From JAICMB01 sp035295125 (GTDB lineage Bacteria > Acidobacteriota > Terriglobia > Bryobacterales > Bryobacteraceae): DNA of 64,000 nucleotides. This document shows, one piece after another, positions 48,714 through 56,488 of the stretch. Under the pieces are notes generated by a model. That model was given only the letters and a program-made list of their open reading frames with translations. It was not told where the DNA came from and ran no database searches. The stretch's first letter is position 1. The number at the start of each line of letters is the position of its first letter. A program made the translations under genes and the position numbers. The DNA lies in contig DATGJP010000095.1 of NCBI GenBank assembly GCA_035295125.1, positions 434,001 through 498,000 on the forward strand, written 5' to 3'.

Positions 48714-49344
48714 ACTGGCACTGATAACGTTTCTCTGCGCGTTTCCAGCGTGGGCTCAGCTTCCTGCTCCGTCCGACGTCAACGATTGTCACCCGTGTTC
48801 CTTTTCCCCGGGCAAAGACTTTCCCGCTTATAACTTCACATTCGTGGTCAAAGCCAATGGGGACCGGCGCGAGGTTACGGGAATACAGGTGAGTTCCCCG
48901 TCCGAGGAAAAGCCAATCCAGACGCTCGCAGTGAGCGGCATGGAGCCGATTGGCAAGGAGGAGACCTTCTTCTTCGGCGGCGTCGACATTAACTTTGATG
49001 GCTTGCTGGATCTCATGCTGATCACACGGAAAGGCGTCGCAAACGCGTATGCCGCCTACTGGTTGTTCGATCCGAGAACGAAGATGTTCACTTCGCTAGG
49101 CACGTATCCCGTCTTTCGTGTGGATGCCCAGAAAAGCCGTCTGTTGACCTACGAACGTGGCGGATCGGGCGGAATGATTCATGAAGCGAAAGAGTACGCA
49201 TTTGAAAAGGGAAAGCTCACACTGATGAAGGATGAGAAGCAGGACGCCACGGCACGTCCAAATGTCTTCCGCAAAGTAGTTCGCGAACGAGTCAACGGCG
49301 TGTTGAAGGTTGTGAAAACCGAAATGGTTCGGCCCCCACAGTGA
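48655..49344 (+). CDS. Exported XAC2610-like protein, candidate periplasmic immunity protein
   Basis: The preferred start at 48655 overlaps the GH19 gene by 59 bp; a GTG at 48688 is a possible alternative. The N-terminus has a hydrophobic signal LALITFLCAFPAWA with cleavage after AWA. The mature protein has a GGVDINFDGLLDLMLI segment (~100), an AYWLFDPRTKMF strand and a Gly-rich ERGGSGG turn. These resemble the XAC2610 fold, which inhibits the cognate GH19 toxin in the periplasm. The overlap, order and predicted location fit an immunity gene coupled to its toxin gene. The similarity is modest, so I treat this as inference. Confidence 0.62.
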   Translation: MDSRIAKHTSIVPSACWFPRLALITFLCAFPAWAQLPAPSDVNDCHPCSFSPGKDFPAYNFTFVVKANGDRREVTGIQVSSPSEEKPIQTLAVSGMEPIGKEETFFFGGVDINFDGLLDLMLITRKGVANAYAAYWLFDPRTKMFTSLGTYPVFRVDAQKSRLLTYERGGSGGMIHEAKEYAFEKGKLTLMKDEKQDATARPNVFRKVVRERVNGVLKVVKTEMVRPPQ

Positions 49345-49422
49345 GGCAGTCAAAACCTCCGGATCAGGCAACTGTAGAAGCGTATTACACAGCCTCTGAC
49401 TCTTCGGGTCCCGCGACGATAA

Positions 49423-49444
49423 GGACAGGCGAAACCGCCTGTCC
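49423..49444. repeat. Family A palindromic repeat
   Basis: GGACAGGCG (49423-49431) and CGCCTGTCC (49436-49444) pair perfectly around AAAC. On the minus strand it starts GGTGG and then GACAGGCGGTTTCGCC, matching the family. It lies between the XAC2610-like gene and the convergent permease gene. Confidence 0.75.
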
Positions 49445-49469
49445 CACCTTTCTAATCCGAGAGTCCCTA

Positions 49470-50630
49470 CTAACCACGCAAGGCAGCGATGATCTGGCGA
49501 CGCGCGGCATTGCTGGCGGGCAAGAGGCCACCGGCGGCGCCGATGATAACCGCAAACATTATGCCAATCGCCATTACCTGGACCGTGACGTGAAAGTTAA
49601 ACGTCAGGCTACTAAAGGTCCGAAAGCTGCCAATTTCGGTTTTCACGTTGTTCAGCGGAAGAGTCAATACGCAGCCGAGCACACCGCCAACCAGCGCGAG
49701 AATCACCGATTCAATAAGGAAGCTGGAGAGAATGGCGATTCTTGAAAACCCGACAACGCGAAGTGTCCCAATTTCCGCCGAACGGCGTGCGACGGACGCA
49801 TACATCGTGTTCATAGCCGCAAACGCACTGCCGATCGCCATGATAACCGCGACGAACATACCCATGAAGCGGACCGGTCGAGCGGCGCCCGTCTGGCTGG
49901 CGTAGTAATCGCGCTCGCTCTGCGCGAAGACGTTCATCCGGGGATCCTCGGCCAGAGTGTGGGACAGTGCCTCCGTGTTCTCCGGTTCGGTCCGGATTAA
50001 GACGGAGCTGAGAAACTCGGCGCGATTGTAGTCTGAACTAACTTGATTGAGGTCTGCCCAGATTTCGCTGTTATACGCCGAACGCCCGCCGTCGAGTATG
50101 CCCACGACCGTCCAATCGCCACGTGCGAAGCCCAGCTTTCCTCCGATTCGGGCCGACGCAAACCGGTCTGCGATTGCCTTGCCGACTACGACCTCGCGAC
50201 GGCCCGGCTGAAACATGCGGCCGGAGGCAATCCGCACCTGGCTGCGCATTTCCAGGCCAATGGGCAGCAGGCCTCGCAGGTTGAGGTTCATATCGCTGCC
50301 ATCCGCCGGATCTTCCAGGTTGACCACGGTGACCATTTCCAGTGAGAGCAAAGGCTGCCCGCGTGCGTTTCGAGCGATGCCCGGACGCGTCCGGATGTCC
50401 TGAAAATTGGTCCGGGTAATCACGCTGATCAACTCCGCGGTCGAGCCCTTGCGCATGACGATCAGGTCGCGGGGGTCCCCGGTAGCTTCAAAAGACGTGC
50501 GCAGCCCCTGCGCAAGGGCCAGGACTGATACGAGGACAGCCACGGCAAGCGCCGCGCCGAGCGCCGTCATGAGCGTGGTCACGCGTCGTGCGACCAGGTT
50601 TCGGATGTTATAAGCGAGAGGGATCTGCAT
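49470..50630 (-). CDS. FtsX-type ABC permease (386 aa)
   Basis: This 386-residue protein has a hydrophobic N-terminal helix (TTLMTALGAALAVAVLVSVLALAQG, ~18-42), a large periplasmic MacB-like region (~45-255) and three C-terminal helices, e.g. FVAVIMAIGSAFAAMNTMYASVARR (~263-287). It is a DUF214/FtsX membrane subunit. It follows its partner permease by 9 nt. No ATPase gene is visible nearby, so the ATPase must be elsewhere or shared. Confidence 0.85.
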   Translation of the reverse strand: MQIPLAYNIRNLVARRVTTLMTALGAALAVAVLVSVLALAQGLRTSFEATGDPRDLIVMRKGSTAELISVITRTNFQDIRTRPGIARNARGQPLLSLEMVTVVNLEDPADGSDMNLNLRGLLPIGLEMRSQVRIASGRMFQPGRREVVVGKAIADRFASARIGGKLGFARGDWTVVGILDGGRSAYNSEIWADLNQVSSDYNRAEFLSSVLIRTEPENTEALSHTLAEDPRMNVFAQSERDYYASQTGAARPVRFMGMFVAVIMAIGSAFAAMNTMYASVARRSAEIGTLRVVGFSRIAILSSFLIESVILALVGGVLGCVLTLPLNNVKTEIGSFRTFSSLTFNFHVTVQVMAIGIMFAVIIGAAGGLLPASNAARRQIIAALRG

Positions 50631-50639
50631 GGGAGAACC

Positions 50640-51788
50640 TCAATCGGCCAGCCTCAGGCACTCGATAATGGCGCGCCGCGAAGCGGTCCATGCGGGGAGA
50701 GCGGAACTCAGCACTCCGACCAGTCCTGCCAGGACAAGCGCCAGGGCGGCCAGGGGCGGCGAGATGATGAGCAGTTTCAGATCGACGTAAACGATCGGCG
50801 CGTTATGAAGCAGGTCGACGATGAGCCAGGCAAACCCGAGTCCAACAGCGCCGCCTACCTCGGCGACAGCCATTGATTCTCCGACGAAGAGCGCCATGAT
50901 CTTGCCGCGTGTAAACCCGAGCGTCTTCAGAATGCCGACTTCAGAAACGCGCTCGCGTACGTTCATCGCCATGGTGTTCGCCGCCACGAACAGCACCGCG
51001 AGGCTCAAAGAACCGCATAAGGCAACGAGGAACAGCTTGACGTTGCCGATATAGGACAGAAAGCTCAACTGCAGCGCCTTCTCGGTCTCGGTCTTGGTGG
51101 CTTGCGGCGAATTGCGGAAAATGGCGTCGATGCCGCGGGCGATCGCGGGAACCGATTCAGCACGATCGGCCAGGACCGTGTACATGCTGACAAAATCCTG
51201 CTGGCCGTGAAACACGGCTTCGTTCAGGTAGTCGAAATGAAAATAGAGATTCTCGTTGTCGCTCTCCGCGTCGTAAAAGCCGCGTACCACGAAGTCGAGA
51301 GTCCTGGGAAAGATGTCGCCCACAACGCTGATGTGATCGCCAATCTTGACGCCCAGCCGCTGGCCAAGCGGACGACCGAGGACGCAAGCACTGCGCTCTC
51401 GAATAAACGCTGCCTTCTCGCTGTCCGAAATGCTGTATTCCGGGCGAACGATGAAGAGCTTGTTTGCGTCGACGGCAAACCGCGGGAACAGGTTCTTGAA
51501 CTCTCGCGAGTCCTTGTAGGTGCCGCCGAACCACTGGTACTTCATTACCTGTCGCACCCCGGGTACAGCCGCGATCCGGTTCTCGTAGGAGAGCGGCAGC
51601 GGATTGGTGAAGGAAATACGATGTCGGACGATTAATCGGAGCGCCTGATCGGGCGACGCCGGTACCAGAAAAAACATCCGGTACATGGCCATGAGGACTC
51701 CCAGCATGCAAAACGACCCGCCGATGCTGAGAGCGGTAAGAATGCTCCTGCGGCGATTGCGGAGCACATTCTTGAAGATGAGCGGCAT
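50640..51788 (-). CDS. FtsX-type ABC permease (382 aa)
   Basis: The ATG at 51788 (MPLIFKNVLRNRRRSILTALSIGG) is preferred; the open frame upstream to 51848 runs through a palindromic repeat and is unlikely to be coding. The 382-residue protein has an N-terminal helix near 20-40, a MacB-like periplasmic domain and a C-terminal FtsX-type three-helix core (CGSLSLAVLFVAANTMAMNVRERVSEVGILKTLGFTR). With its neighbour it probably forms a heterodimer of the LolCE or MacB kind. The substrate is unknown. Confidence 0.85.
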   Translation of the reverse strand: MPLIFKNVLRNRRRSILTALSIGGSFCMLGVLMAMYRMFFLVPASPDQALRLIVRHRISFTNPLPLSYENRIAAVPGVRQVMKYQWFGGTYKDSREFKNLFPRFAVDANKLFIVRPEYSISDSEKAAFIRERSACVLGRPLGQRLGVKIGDHISVVGDIFPRTLDFVVRGFYDAESDNENLYFHFDYLNEAVFHGQQDFVSMYTVLADRAESVPAIARGIDAIFRNSPQATKTETEKALQLSFLSYIGNVKLFLVALCGSLSLAVLFVAANTMAMNVRERVSEVGILKTLGFTRGKIMALFVGESMAVAEVGGAVGLGFAWLIVDLLHNAPIVYVDLKLLIISPPLAALALVLAGLVGVLSSALPAWTASRRAIIECLRLAD

Positions 51789-51801
51789 GGGTACACGCTT
51801 C

Positions 51802-51826
51802 ACAGGGCAGCGAAAATCGCCTGTCC
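51802..51826. repeat. Degenerate family A palindromic repeat upstream of the permease pair
   Basis: On the minus strand it reads GGGACAGGCGATTTTCGC and then TGCCC, preceded by GATG. The stem has one bulge. It lies just upstream of the permease start, in the gap after the DUF3106-like gene. Confidence 0.6.
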
Positions 51827-51909
51827 CATCTTCCTTGCAGGCGAGCATCCAAGCGGCGGTCTCGAATTATCAGTGGTTTACAACGCCCGGGTGAGCGCTT
51901 TGCCGCAGG

Positions 51910-52467
51910 CTACTTCTCTTGCCCGGGGAGGATTTCCGACATGTGTTTGACCATGTCCTGCTCGTCCTTGTTGAACTTGGACTTGAAATCGGGGCTGTTC
52001 AGCCGCGCCTGCCGTTCCGATGGGCTCAGGGACTCCATGCCACGCAGTTCCTGGCGCATGGCCTTCTTCCGGTCGGGAGGCTGGTCGCCGAACTTCCGCA
52101 TGGCCTCGCGGACCTGCTCCTGTTTCTTGGGAGGAAGTTGACGGAGTCGCTCAAGCTGGTTCTGAACCTGCCGTTTCTGCTCAGGGGGCAGCTGGTCGAA
52201 TTGCCTGAGGCGCTGTTGCACCCGTTCGCGCTGCCCGGGTGGCAGCCGATCGAGAGCACGCTGCCGCTCTTCCGGTGACATGCCTTCGAATTCCTGGATC
52301 GGCGACCGGCCTGCCGCTTTGCCTGGTTTCTCCGCCTTGGGAGCACGCTGCTGTTGGGGATGTGCACCACCACCGGCCCCGCCATGACGTCCTTGCGCCC
52401 GAAGCGGTGTCAAAAGACACACTTCCAGCACAATCGCAGCCATGAGGAGTCGTTTGTGCAAGTACAC
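51910..52467 (-). CDS. Exported DUF3106-like protein with Pro/Gln/Arg-rich helical repeats
   Basis: The start is GTG at 52467 (185 residues), which gives a positive n-region and the hydrophobic LLMAAIVLEVCLLTPLRA; an ATG at 52443 is an alternative. The mature protein is Pro/Gln/Arg-rich with short repeats of the form LPPEQKRQVQNQLERLRQLPPKKQEQVREAMRKF, like DUF3106 proteins. It probably sits in the periplasm. Its role is unknown. It lies downstream of the ECF sigma/anti-sigma pair, so it may be a target or modulator of that stress response. Confidence 0.7.
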   Translation of the reverse strand: MYLHKRLLMAAIVLEVCLLTPLRAQGRHGGAGGGAHPQQQRAPKAEKPGKAAGRSPIQEFEGMSPEERQRALDRLPPGQRERVQQRLRQFDQLPPEQKRQVQNQLERLRQLPPKKQEQVREAMRKFGDQPPDRKKAMRQELRGMESLSPSERQARLNSPDFKSKFNKDEQDMVKHMSEILPGQEK

Positions 52468-52499
52468 CCTTATACCATCTTCCGGGCCACGAGCGCCGG

Positions 52500-52991
52500 T
52501 TAGATCCTTTCTCCGGCCGATTCCTCAACGGGCGCCGATGGCGTCAACTGCTTCAGCAGATCAACATCATCCAGAGCGCGCTCCACTTGCTCGATGGAGA
52601 CTTGGGGTTGTACTTGCGGTGTGGAATCGTACTCCGAGAGGGGACCTCGGATGAGAAAGGCAACGATCAGCGCGGCACAGGCCGCCGCTACCGGCATGGC
52701 AGGACGAAAGGCCCACGACCAGTTTGCGCCTGTCAGGCGGCGCCACCAGCCGCGCTGCTCGTCCTGCGCAATGCGTTGGTAGAGTTTTTCGTCAAAATCG
52801 GAAGAAATCGGCGCGGGCTTCCAGTCTTCCAGAGCATCCCACACCGCCTTCTGTTGCGCGGCCATTTCCCGGCAGTCCGCACACTGGGTTATATGGCGCT
52901 CCAGGGCAATCTGGGTTGCCGGCTCAAGCGCCTCCGCCACGTACGCGATCATCAACTCCGCGGCGTTACCGTTTTCCTTTGGGCACTGCAT
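52500..52991 (-). CDS. Anti-sigma factor with zinc-binding HxxxCxxC motif
   Basis: This 163-residue protein has a ZAS-type zinc finger (H33, C37, C40 in ERHITQCADC), then a linker and one hydrophobic segment (~95-112), giving a membrane-anchored anti-sigma protein. It would bind and hold the ECF sigma factor encoded just upstream. The sigma gene ends 19 nt before its start. The C-terminal part (Pro/Gln-rich) is periplasmic if the helix inserts. Confidence 0.88.
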   Translation of the reverse strand: MQCPKENGNAAELMIAYVAEALEPATQIALERHITQCADCREMAAQQKAVWDALEDWKPAPISSDFDEKLYQRIAQDEQRGWWRRLTGANWSWAFRPAMPVAAACAALIVAFLIRGPLSEYDSTPQVQPQVSIEQVERALDDVDLLKQLTPSAPVEESAGERI

Positions 52992-53010
52992 TCAAAACCT
53001 CTCTTCCCTC

Positions 53011-53670
53011 TCACGCCATATGGGCCAAACGCGACCGCAACGTTTCATACGCCCGGAACAGCAGCGATTTCACCGCCGACTCCGAGCAATTCAGAACACC
53101 TGCGATCTGCGAATATTCCATTTCTTCATATTTGTGCATCAGTACGGCTGATTTCTGTTTTGCGGGCAGGTTCTCAATGGCCTGCCTCACCTCACCCAGT
53201 CTCGCCTGATACAGCATTTCCTGTTCCACTGTCCTGCCGCGATCCGCTACCTGCCTTGTCGCCCCCTCCGCAATTTCTGCGTCGAGGCTTTCCTGCGATT
53301 TCTCGTTCTTGCCGTCTCGAATCCAGTTCAAAGCCAGGTGGGTCGCTATTCGAAACAACCAGGTTGTGAACTTGGCCGTCGGAGCATACGTGTCCCGCGA
53401 TCGATAGACCCGTAAAAAGACCTCCTGAGCTAACTCTTCCGCCACCGCCTGATTTTGCACCATCCGGTACAGGAAATGGATCACCGGTAAACGGTGCCTC
53501 TCCAACAGAAGAGAAAAACTAGCCTGATCCCCTTCCCGGATGCGCAGCATCAACTCGGCATCCCTCTCCAGGGAAGCCAGTGCTGTCATATCTGGACTAA
53601 CCCGCTCGTCCGGCGAAGGTTGCGGCGATTGGACGGCGGCAGCAGCGGTACGGATGTGCTCCAAACTCAT
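53011..53670 (-). CDS. ECF-type RNA polymerase sigma factor
   Basis: This 219-residue sigma has region 2 (ELAQEVFLRVYRSRDTYAPTAKFTTWLFRIATHLALNWIRD, ~80-120) and region 4 (AIENLPAKQKSAVLMHKYEEMEYSQIAGVLNCSESAVKSLLFRAYETLR, ~160-210). The ~35-residue N-terminal extension is longer than in minimal ECF factors. Its ATG overlaps the gpsA stop by 4 bp, so it is translated with the phospholipid genes. The downstream anti-sigma supports an envelope-stress role. Confidence 0.94.
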   Translation of the reverse strand: MSLEHIRTAAAAVQSPQPSPDERVSPDMTALASLERDAELMLRIREGDQASFSLLLERHRLPVIHFLYRMVQNQAVAEELAQEVFLRVYRSRDTYAPTAKFTTWLFRIATHLALNWIRDGKNEKSQESLDAEIAEGATRQVADRGRTVEQEMLYQARLGEVRQAIENLPAKQKSAVLMHKYEEMEYSQIAGVLNCSESAVKSLLFRAYETLRSRLAHMA

Positions 53671-54668
53671 TCTTCCTTCAAGGCTCGCTCCATCAGCTCG
53701 CGGATCGCCTCTTTGGGTGATCGCCCGTGCCGGAGAATGGAGTCCATCTGGTCAGTTATGGGCATATTAACCCGAAACTTACGTGCCAGGTCAATGGCGG
53801 CGGGGACGGTTTCGACGCCCTCGGCGACCATGGTCATAGTCGTTACAATTTCTGACAATTTTCGGCCTTTTGACAGTTCGATGCCAACGCCCCTGTTACG
53901 GCTTAGATCGCCCGTACAGGTGAGTACCAGGTCGCCTAGCCCGGCGAGCCCGGCCAGGGTCTTCGGCTGACCTCCCATGGCTACCGCCAGGCGGGTGATC
54001 TCGGCTAGACCGCGCGTAATCAGGGCCGCTAGGGTGTTATTTCCCAATCCGAGGCCCTGGCAGATCCCCGCGCCGATGGCGACGATGTTTTTCAGGGCGG
54101 CGCCCACTTCCACTCCGATCGGGTCGGGGTTGGTGTATAAACGAAAGGTCGGACCGGCAAAATCCTGCTGCAGGGAGACCGTGAGATCGCGGTCTTCGGA
54201 AGCGATTACGACCGCGGCGGGCTCGCCCCGGGCGACTTCGCGGGCGAACGTGGGTCCCGAGAGCGCGGCGATGCGCGCCGGAAACTGCGGGCGAAATACC
54301 TCAGCCGCGACTTCGGTCATGCGGAGCAGGGTGCCGGGTTCGAGACCCTTGGTCGCACTGGCAAACCGCATTTCCGGACGAACCAACGGTCGCATCGCCG
54401 TGTAAAGGGTCCGCGCGTGGCGCGAGGGCATGGCGCCGAGGGTGATGTCGGCGTTTTCCAGCGCCTGACCGAGGTCGGTGGTCGGTTGGATGTTGGCAGG
54501 AAGGACGAATCCGGGCAGAAAAGCTCCGTTGGTCCGGGTCTCCCGCATGCTGCCGGCGAGTTCAGACTCGTGCGCCCAGAGGGCGATCTCCGCAAAACGC
54601 GGCGCCAGCACGATGGAAAGTGCGGTCCCCCAACTCCCAGCTCCAATGATGGCAAGCTTCGCAGCCAA
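53667..54668 (-). CDS. gpsA: Glycerol-3-phosphate dehydrogenase (NAD(P)+)
   Basis: This 333-residue enzyme makes sn-glycerol-3-phosphate from dihydroxyacetone phosphate. The N-terminal dinucleotide motif is IIGAGSWGTALSIVLA (~6-21). The catalytic lysine context GVEVGAALKNIVAIGAGICQGLGLGNN (~180-206) is classic. It lies next to plsY, which uses its product. Confidence 0.96.
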   Translation of the reverse strand: MAAKLAIIGAGSWGTALSIVLAPRFAEIALWAHESELAGSMRETRTNGAFLPGFVLPANIQPTTDLGQALENADITLGAMPSRHARTLYTAMRPLVRPEMRFASATKGLEPGTLLRMTEVAAEVFRPQFPARIAALSGPTFAREVARGEPAAVVIASEDRDLTVSLQQDFAGPTFRLYTNPDPIGVEVGAALKNIVAIGAGICQGLGLGNNTLAALITRGLAEITRLAVAMGGQPKTLAGLAGLGDLVLTCTGDLSRNRGVGIELSKGRKLSEIVTTMTMVAEGVETVPAAIDLARKFRVNMPITDQMDSILRHGRSPKEAIRELMERALKEE

Positions 54669-54699
54669 ACTTATATCGACCCTCTCGGGCCGCCCTTGT

Positions 54700-55302
54700 T
54701 TACTTCGTCCCCCCGAATCGGAACACGTTTTCGTTACCAGCGCGTATTCGCTGGATGTTCGCCTTATGACGAATCACGATGAACGCGCCCGCAACCAATG
54801 CGGCTACGACGACCGGCGCCGGCGGATGCAGAATCAGCCAGACTGCGAACGGGAAGGTCCCGCAGGCGATGATCGACCCCAACGAAATGTAGCGAGTAGC
54901 CGCCACGACAATTACAAAGACGAGAAGAACCGCGAATAAGGGGACAGGGGTGAGATAAAAAAATGCTCCTATGAAACTGGCGACAGCCTTGCCGCCTTTA
55001 AACTTCAGGAATATGGGATAAGCGTGCCCGGCCATGACGGCTAGGGCCGCGGCGCTGGTCCAAAGCGGGGAATCCTCGGTGTAGTGGGCCATCAGCCAAA
55101 CCGCCACGAATCCTTTGGCGATGTCGAGGAGCAGAGTGATAACGGCCACGGTCCGGCCGGTGGTTCGCAGAACGTTAGTGGCGCCGATGTTGCCGCTGCC
55201 CATGGAGCGTACATCTTGGCCCGTTGTGAGCCGCACGATAATGTACCCGAACGGAATGCCGCCGATCAGGTAGGCGGCTACCAGGAGAAGGACAGGCGTC
55301 AT
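54700..55302 (-). CDS. plsY: Glycerol-3-phosphate acyltransferase PlsY
   Basis: This 200-residue membrane protein transfers acyl from acyl-phosphate to glycerol-3-phosphate, the first step of phospholipid synthesis. It shows LIGGIPFGYIIVRLTTGQDVRSMGSGNIGATNVLRTTGR (~12-50), the conserved PlsY motif 1, and FKGGKAVASFIGAFF (~101-115), motif 2. Hydrophobic segments recur through the length. It lies between thpR (4-bp overlap) and gpsA (31 nt). Confidence 0.95.
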   Translation of the reverse strand: MTPVLLLVAAYLIGGIPFGYIIVRLTTGQDVRSMGSGNIGATNVLRTTGRTVAVITLLLDIAKGFVAVWLMAHYTEDSPLWTSAAALAVMAGHAYPIFLKFKGGKAVASFIGAFFYLTPVPLFAVLLVFVIVVAATRYISLGSIIACGTFPFAVWLILHPPAPVVVAALVAGAFIVIRHKANIQRIRAGNENVFRFGGTK

Positions 55303-55847
55303 GCGAAGGGGAATTCCGCCAATTTTGTATAGATAGAGCCGGCTGCGCCTGGCTGACTGCGATAAAGATAGAAACGATCGGCTTGGAAGGCAGCGAACTC
55401 GACGCTCTCCAGTTTAGCAATCGCTTGCTGCAGCTTCTCGAGCGGGACCGGCTGCTTGATTCGCGCCAGCGTCAGGTGGGGCGAGAATTCGCGGTCTTCG
55501 GGCGGCAGGCCCAGGGGATCGAGTACCTTGTCGATATCATGAGCGAGCGCGGCAAACTCTGGGCCCGCCTCGACGCCGGCCCAAAACACGCGGGGCCGCC
55601 GCTGGTTGGGGAACCAACCCAAGCCTCGGAAGTCGACAGCAATCGCGGGGCGCCGCGGCACCTTGGCGAGCGCGCCCTTCAACTCCTCGAGCCGCTCTTC
55701 GCGCCACTCACCGATAAACCGCGTGGTGAGATGAAGGTTATAAACCGGGCTCCACTTCAAGTGCGCCGTTGGCCGCAGGCTGACCAGCAGCCGCTCGAAA
55801 ACGTTGAGCACGTGTTCGGGCAAATCGATTCCCGTGAACAGCCGCAT
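55299..55847 (-). CDS. thpR: RNA 2',3'-cyclic phosphodiesterase
   Basis: This 182-residue member of the 2H phosphoesterase superfamily has both HxTx motifs: HLTT at 39-42 and HLTL at 124-127. It opens RNA 2',3'-cyclic phosphates. The start overlaps nothing upstream; the divergent mpg gene begins 63 bp away. The plsY start overlaps its stop by 4 bp. Confidence 0.92.
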   Translation of the reverse strand: MRLFTGIDLPEHVLNVFERLLVSLRPTAHLKWSPVYNLHLTTRFIGEWREERLEELKGALAKVPRRPAIAVDFRGLGWFPNQRRPRVFWAGVEAGPEFAALAHDIDKVLDPLGLPPEDREFSPHLTLARIKQPVPLEKLQQAIAKLESVEFAAFQADRFYLYRSQPGAAGSIYTKLAEFPFA

Positions 55848-55909
55848 GCTAACCTCCTAGCATACAGGACAAGGTCTCACTTGCTCATCTACTCTCAGCA
55901 TCGCAGGTC

Positions 55910-56467
55910 TTGACGGAAGAGTTCTACGTGCGCGACGCGGTAGCTGTCGCGCGAGATTGCCTGGGCAAGATTTTAGTTCACGGAAGGACGGCGGGTCGTA
56001 TCGTGGAGGTGGAGGCATACCTCGGCGTTAAGGACCTGGCGGCCCACGCTTCTCACGGTGTTACCAATCGCACACGCGTCATGTTCGGGCCTCCGGCGCA
56101 TGCGTACATCTACTTTATTTATGGGATGCACGAATGCCTGAATTTCGTCTGCGAGCCTGAGGGCCTGGCGGGATGCGTGCTAATCCGCGCCTTAGAACCT
56201 CTGGCGGGCATTCCCTTGATGGAACGGCGGCGCGTGAAAGCACGAGGGATCGAAAGCCTGACTTCGGGACCAGGCAAACTGACGCAAGCGATGGGGATCA
56301 CGCGAAGGCTGAACGGGAGCAGCCTGATCTCGGGCCCCATTACCGTTCGGGCGCTGCCTGAAGAGTTGGCTTTTGAGATCGGCGTTTCACCGAGGATCGG
56401 CATTCGGCACTGCGCAGACTGGCCGCTGCGTTTTTTTGTGCAAGGCAGCCACTGCATCAGTAAATAA
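55910..56467 (+). CDS. DNA-3-methyladenine glycosylase, AAG/MPG type
   Basis: This 185-residue base-excision enzyme of the AAG fold has E35, Y37 and H46 aligned with the human AAG catalytic glutamate, tyrosine and histidine (VEAYLGVKDLAAHASHG). VMFGPPAHAYIYFIYGMHECLNFVC (~57-81) supplies the intercalating tyrosine region. The start is TTG at 55910 with GCAGG upstream; it is a rare start, but the next in-frame ATG would remove the catalytic region. The gene is divergent from thpR. Confidence 0.93.
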   Translation: MTEEFYVRDAVAVARDCLGKILVHGRTAGRIVEVEAYLGVKDLAAHASHGVTNRTRVMFGPPAHAYIYFIYGMHECLNFVCEPEGLAGCVLIRALEPLAGIPLMERRRVKARGIESLTSGPGKLTQAMGITRRLNGSSLISGPITVRALPEELAFEIGVSPRIGIRHCADWPLRFFVQGSHCISK

Positions 56468-56488
56468 TGGCGCGTCTACAATTAGACT

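Noticed and set aside
51789..51848. N-terminal extension of the second permease
   Set aside because: It is encoded by a palindromic repeat. The membrane anchor with its basic start begins at MPLIF.
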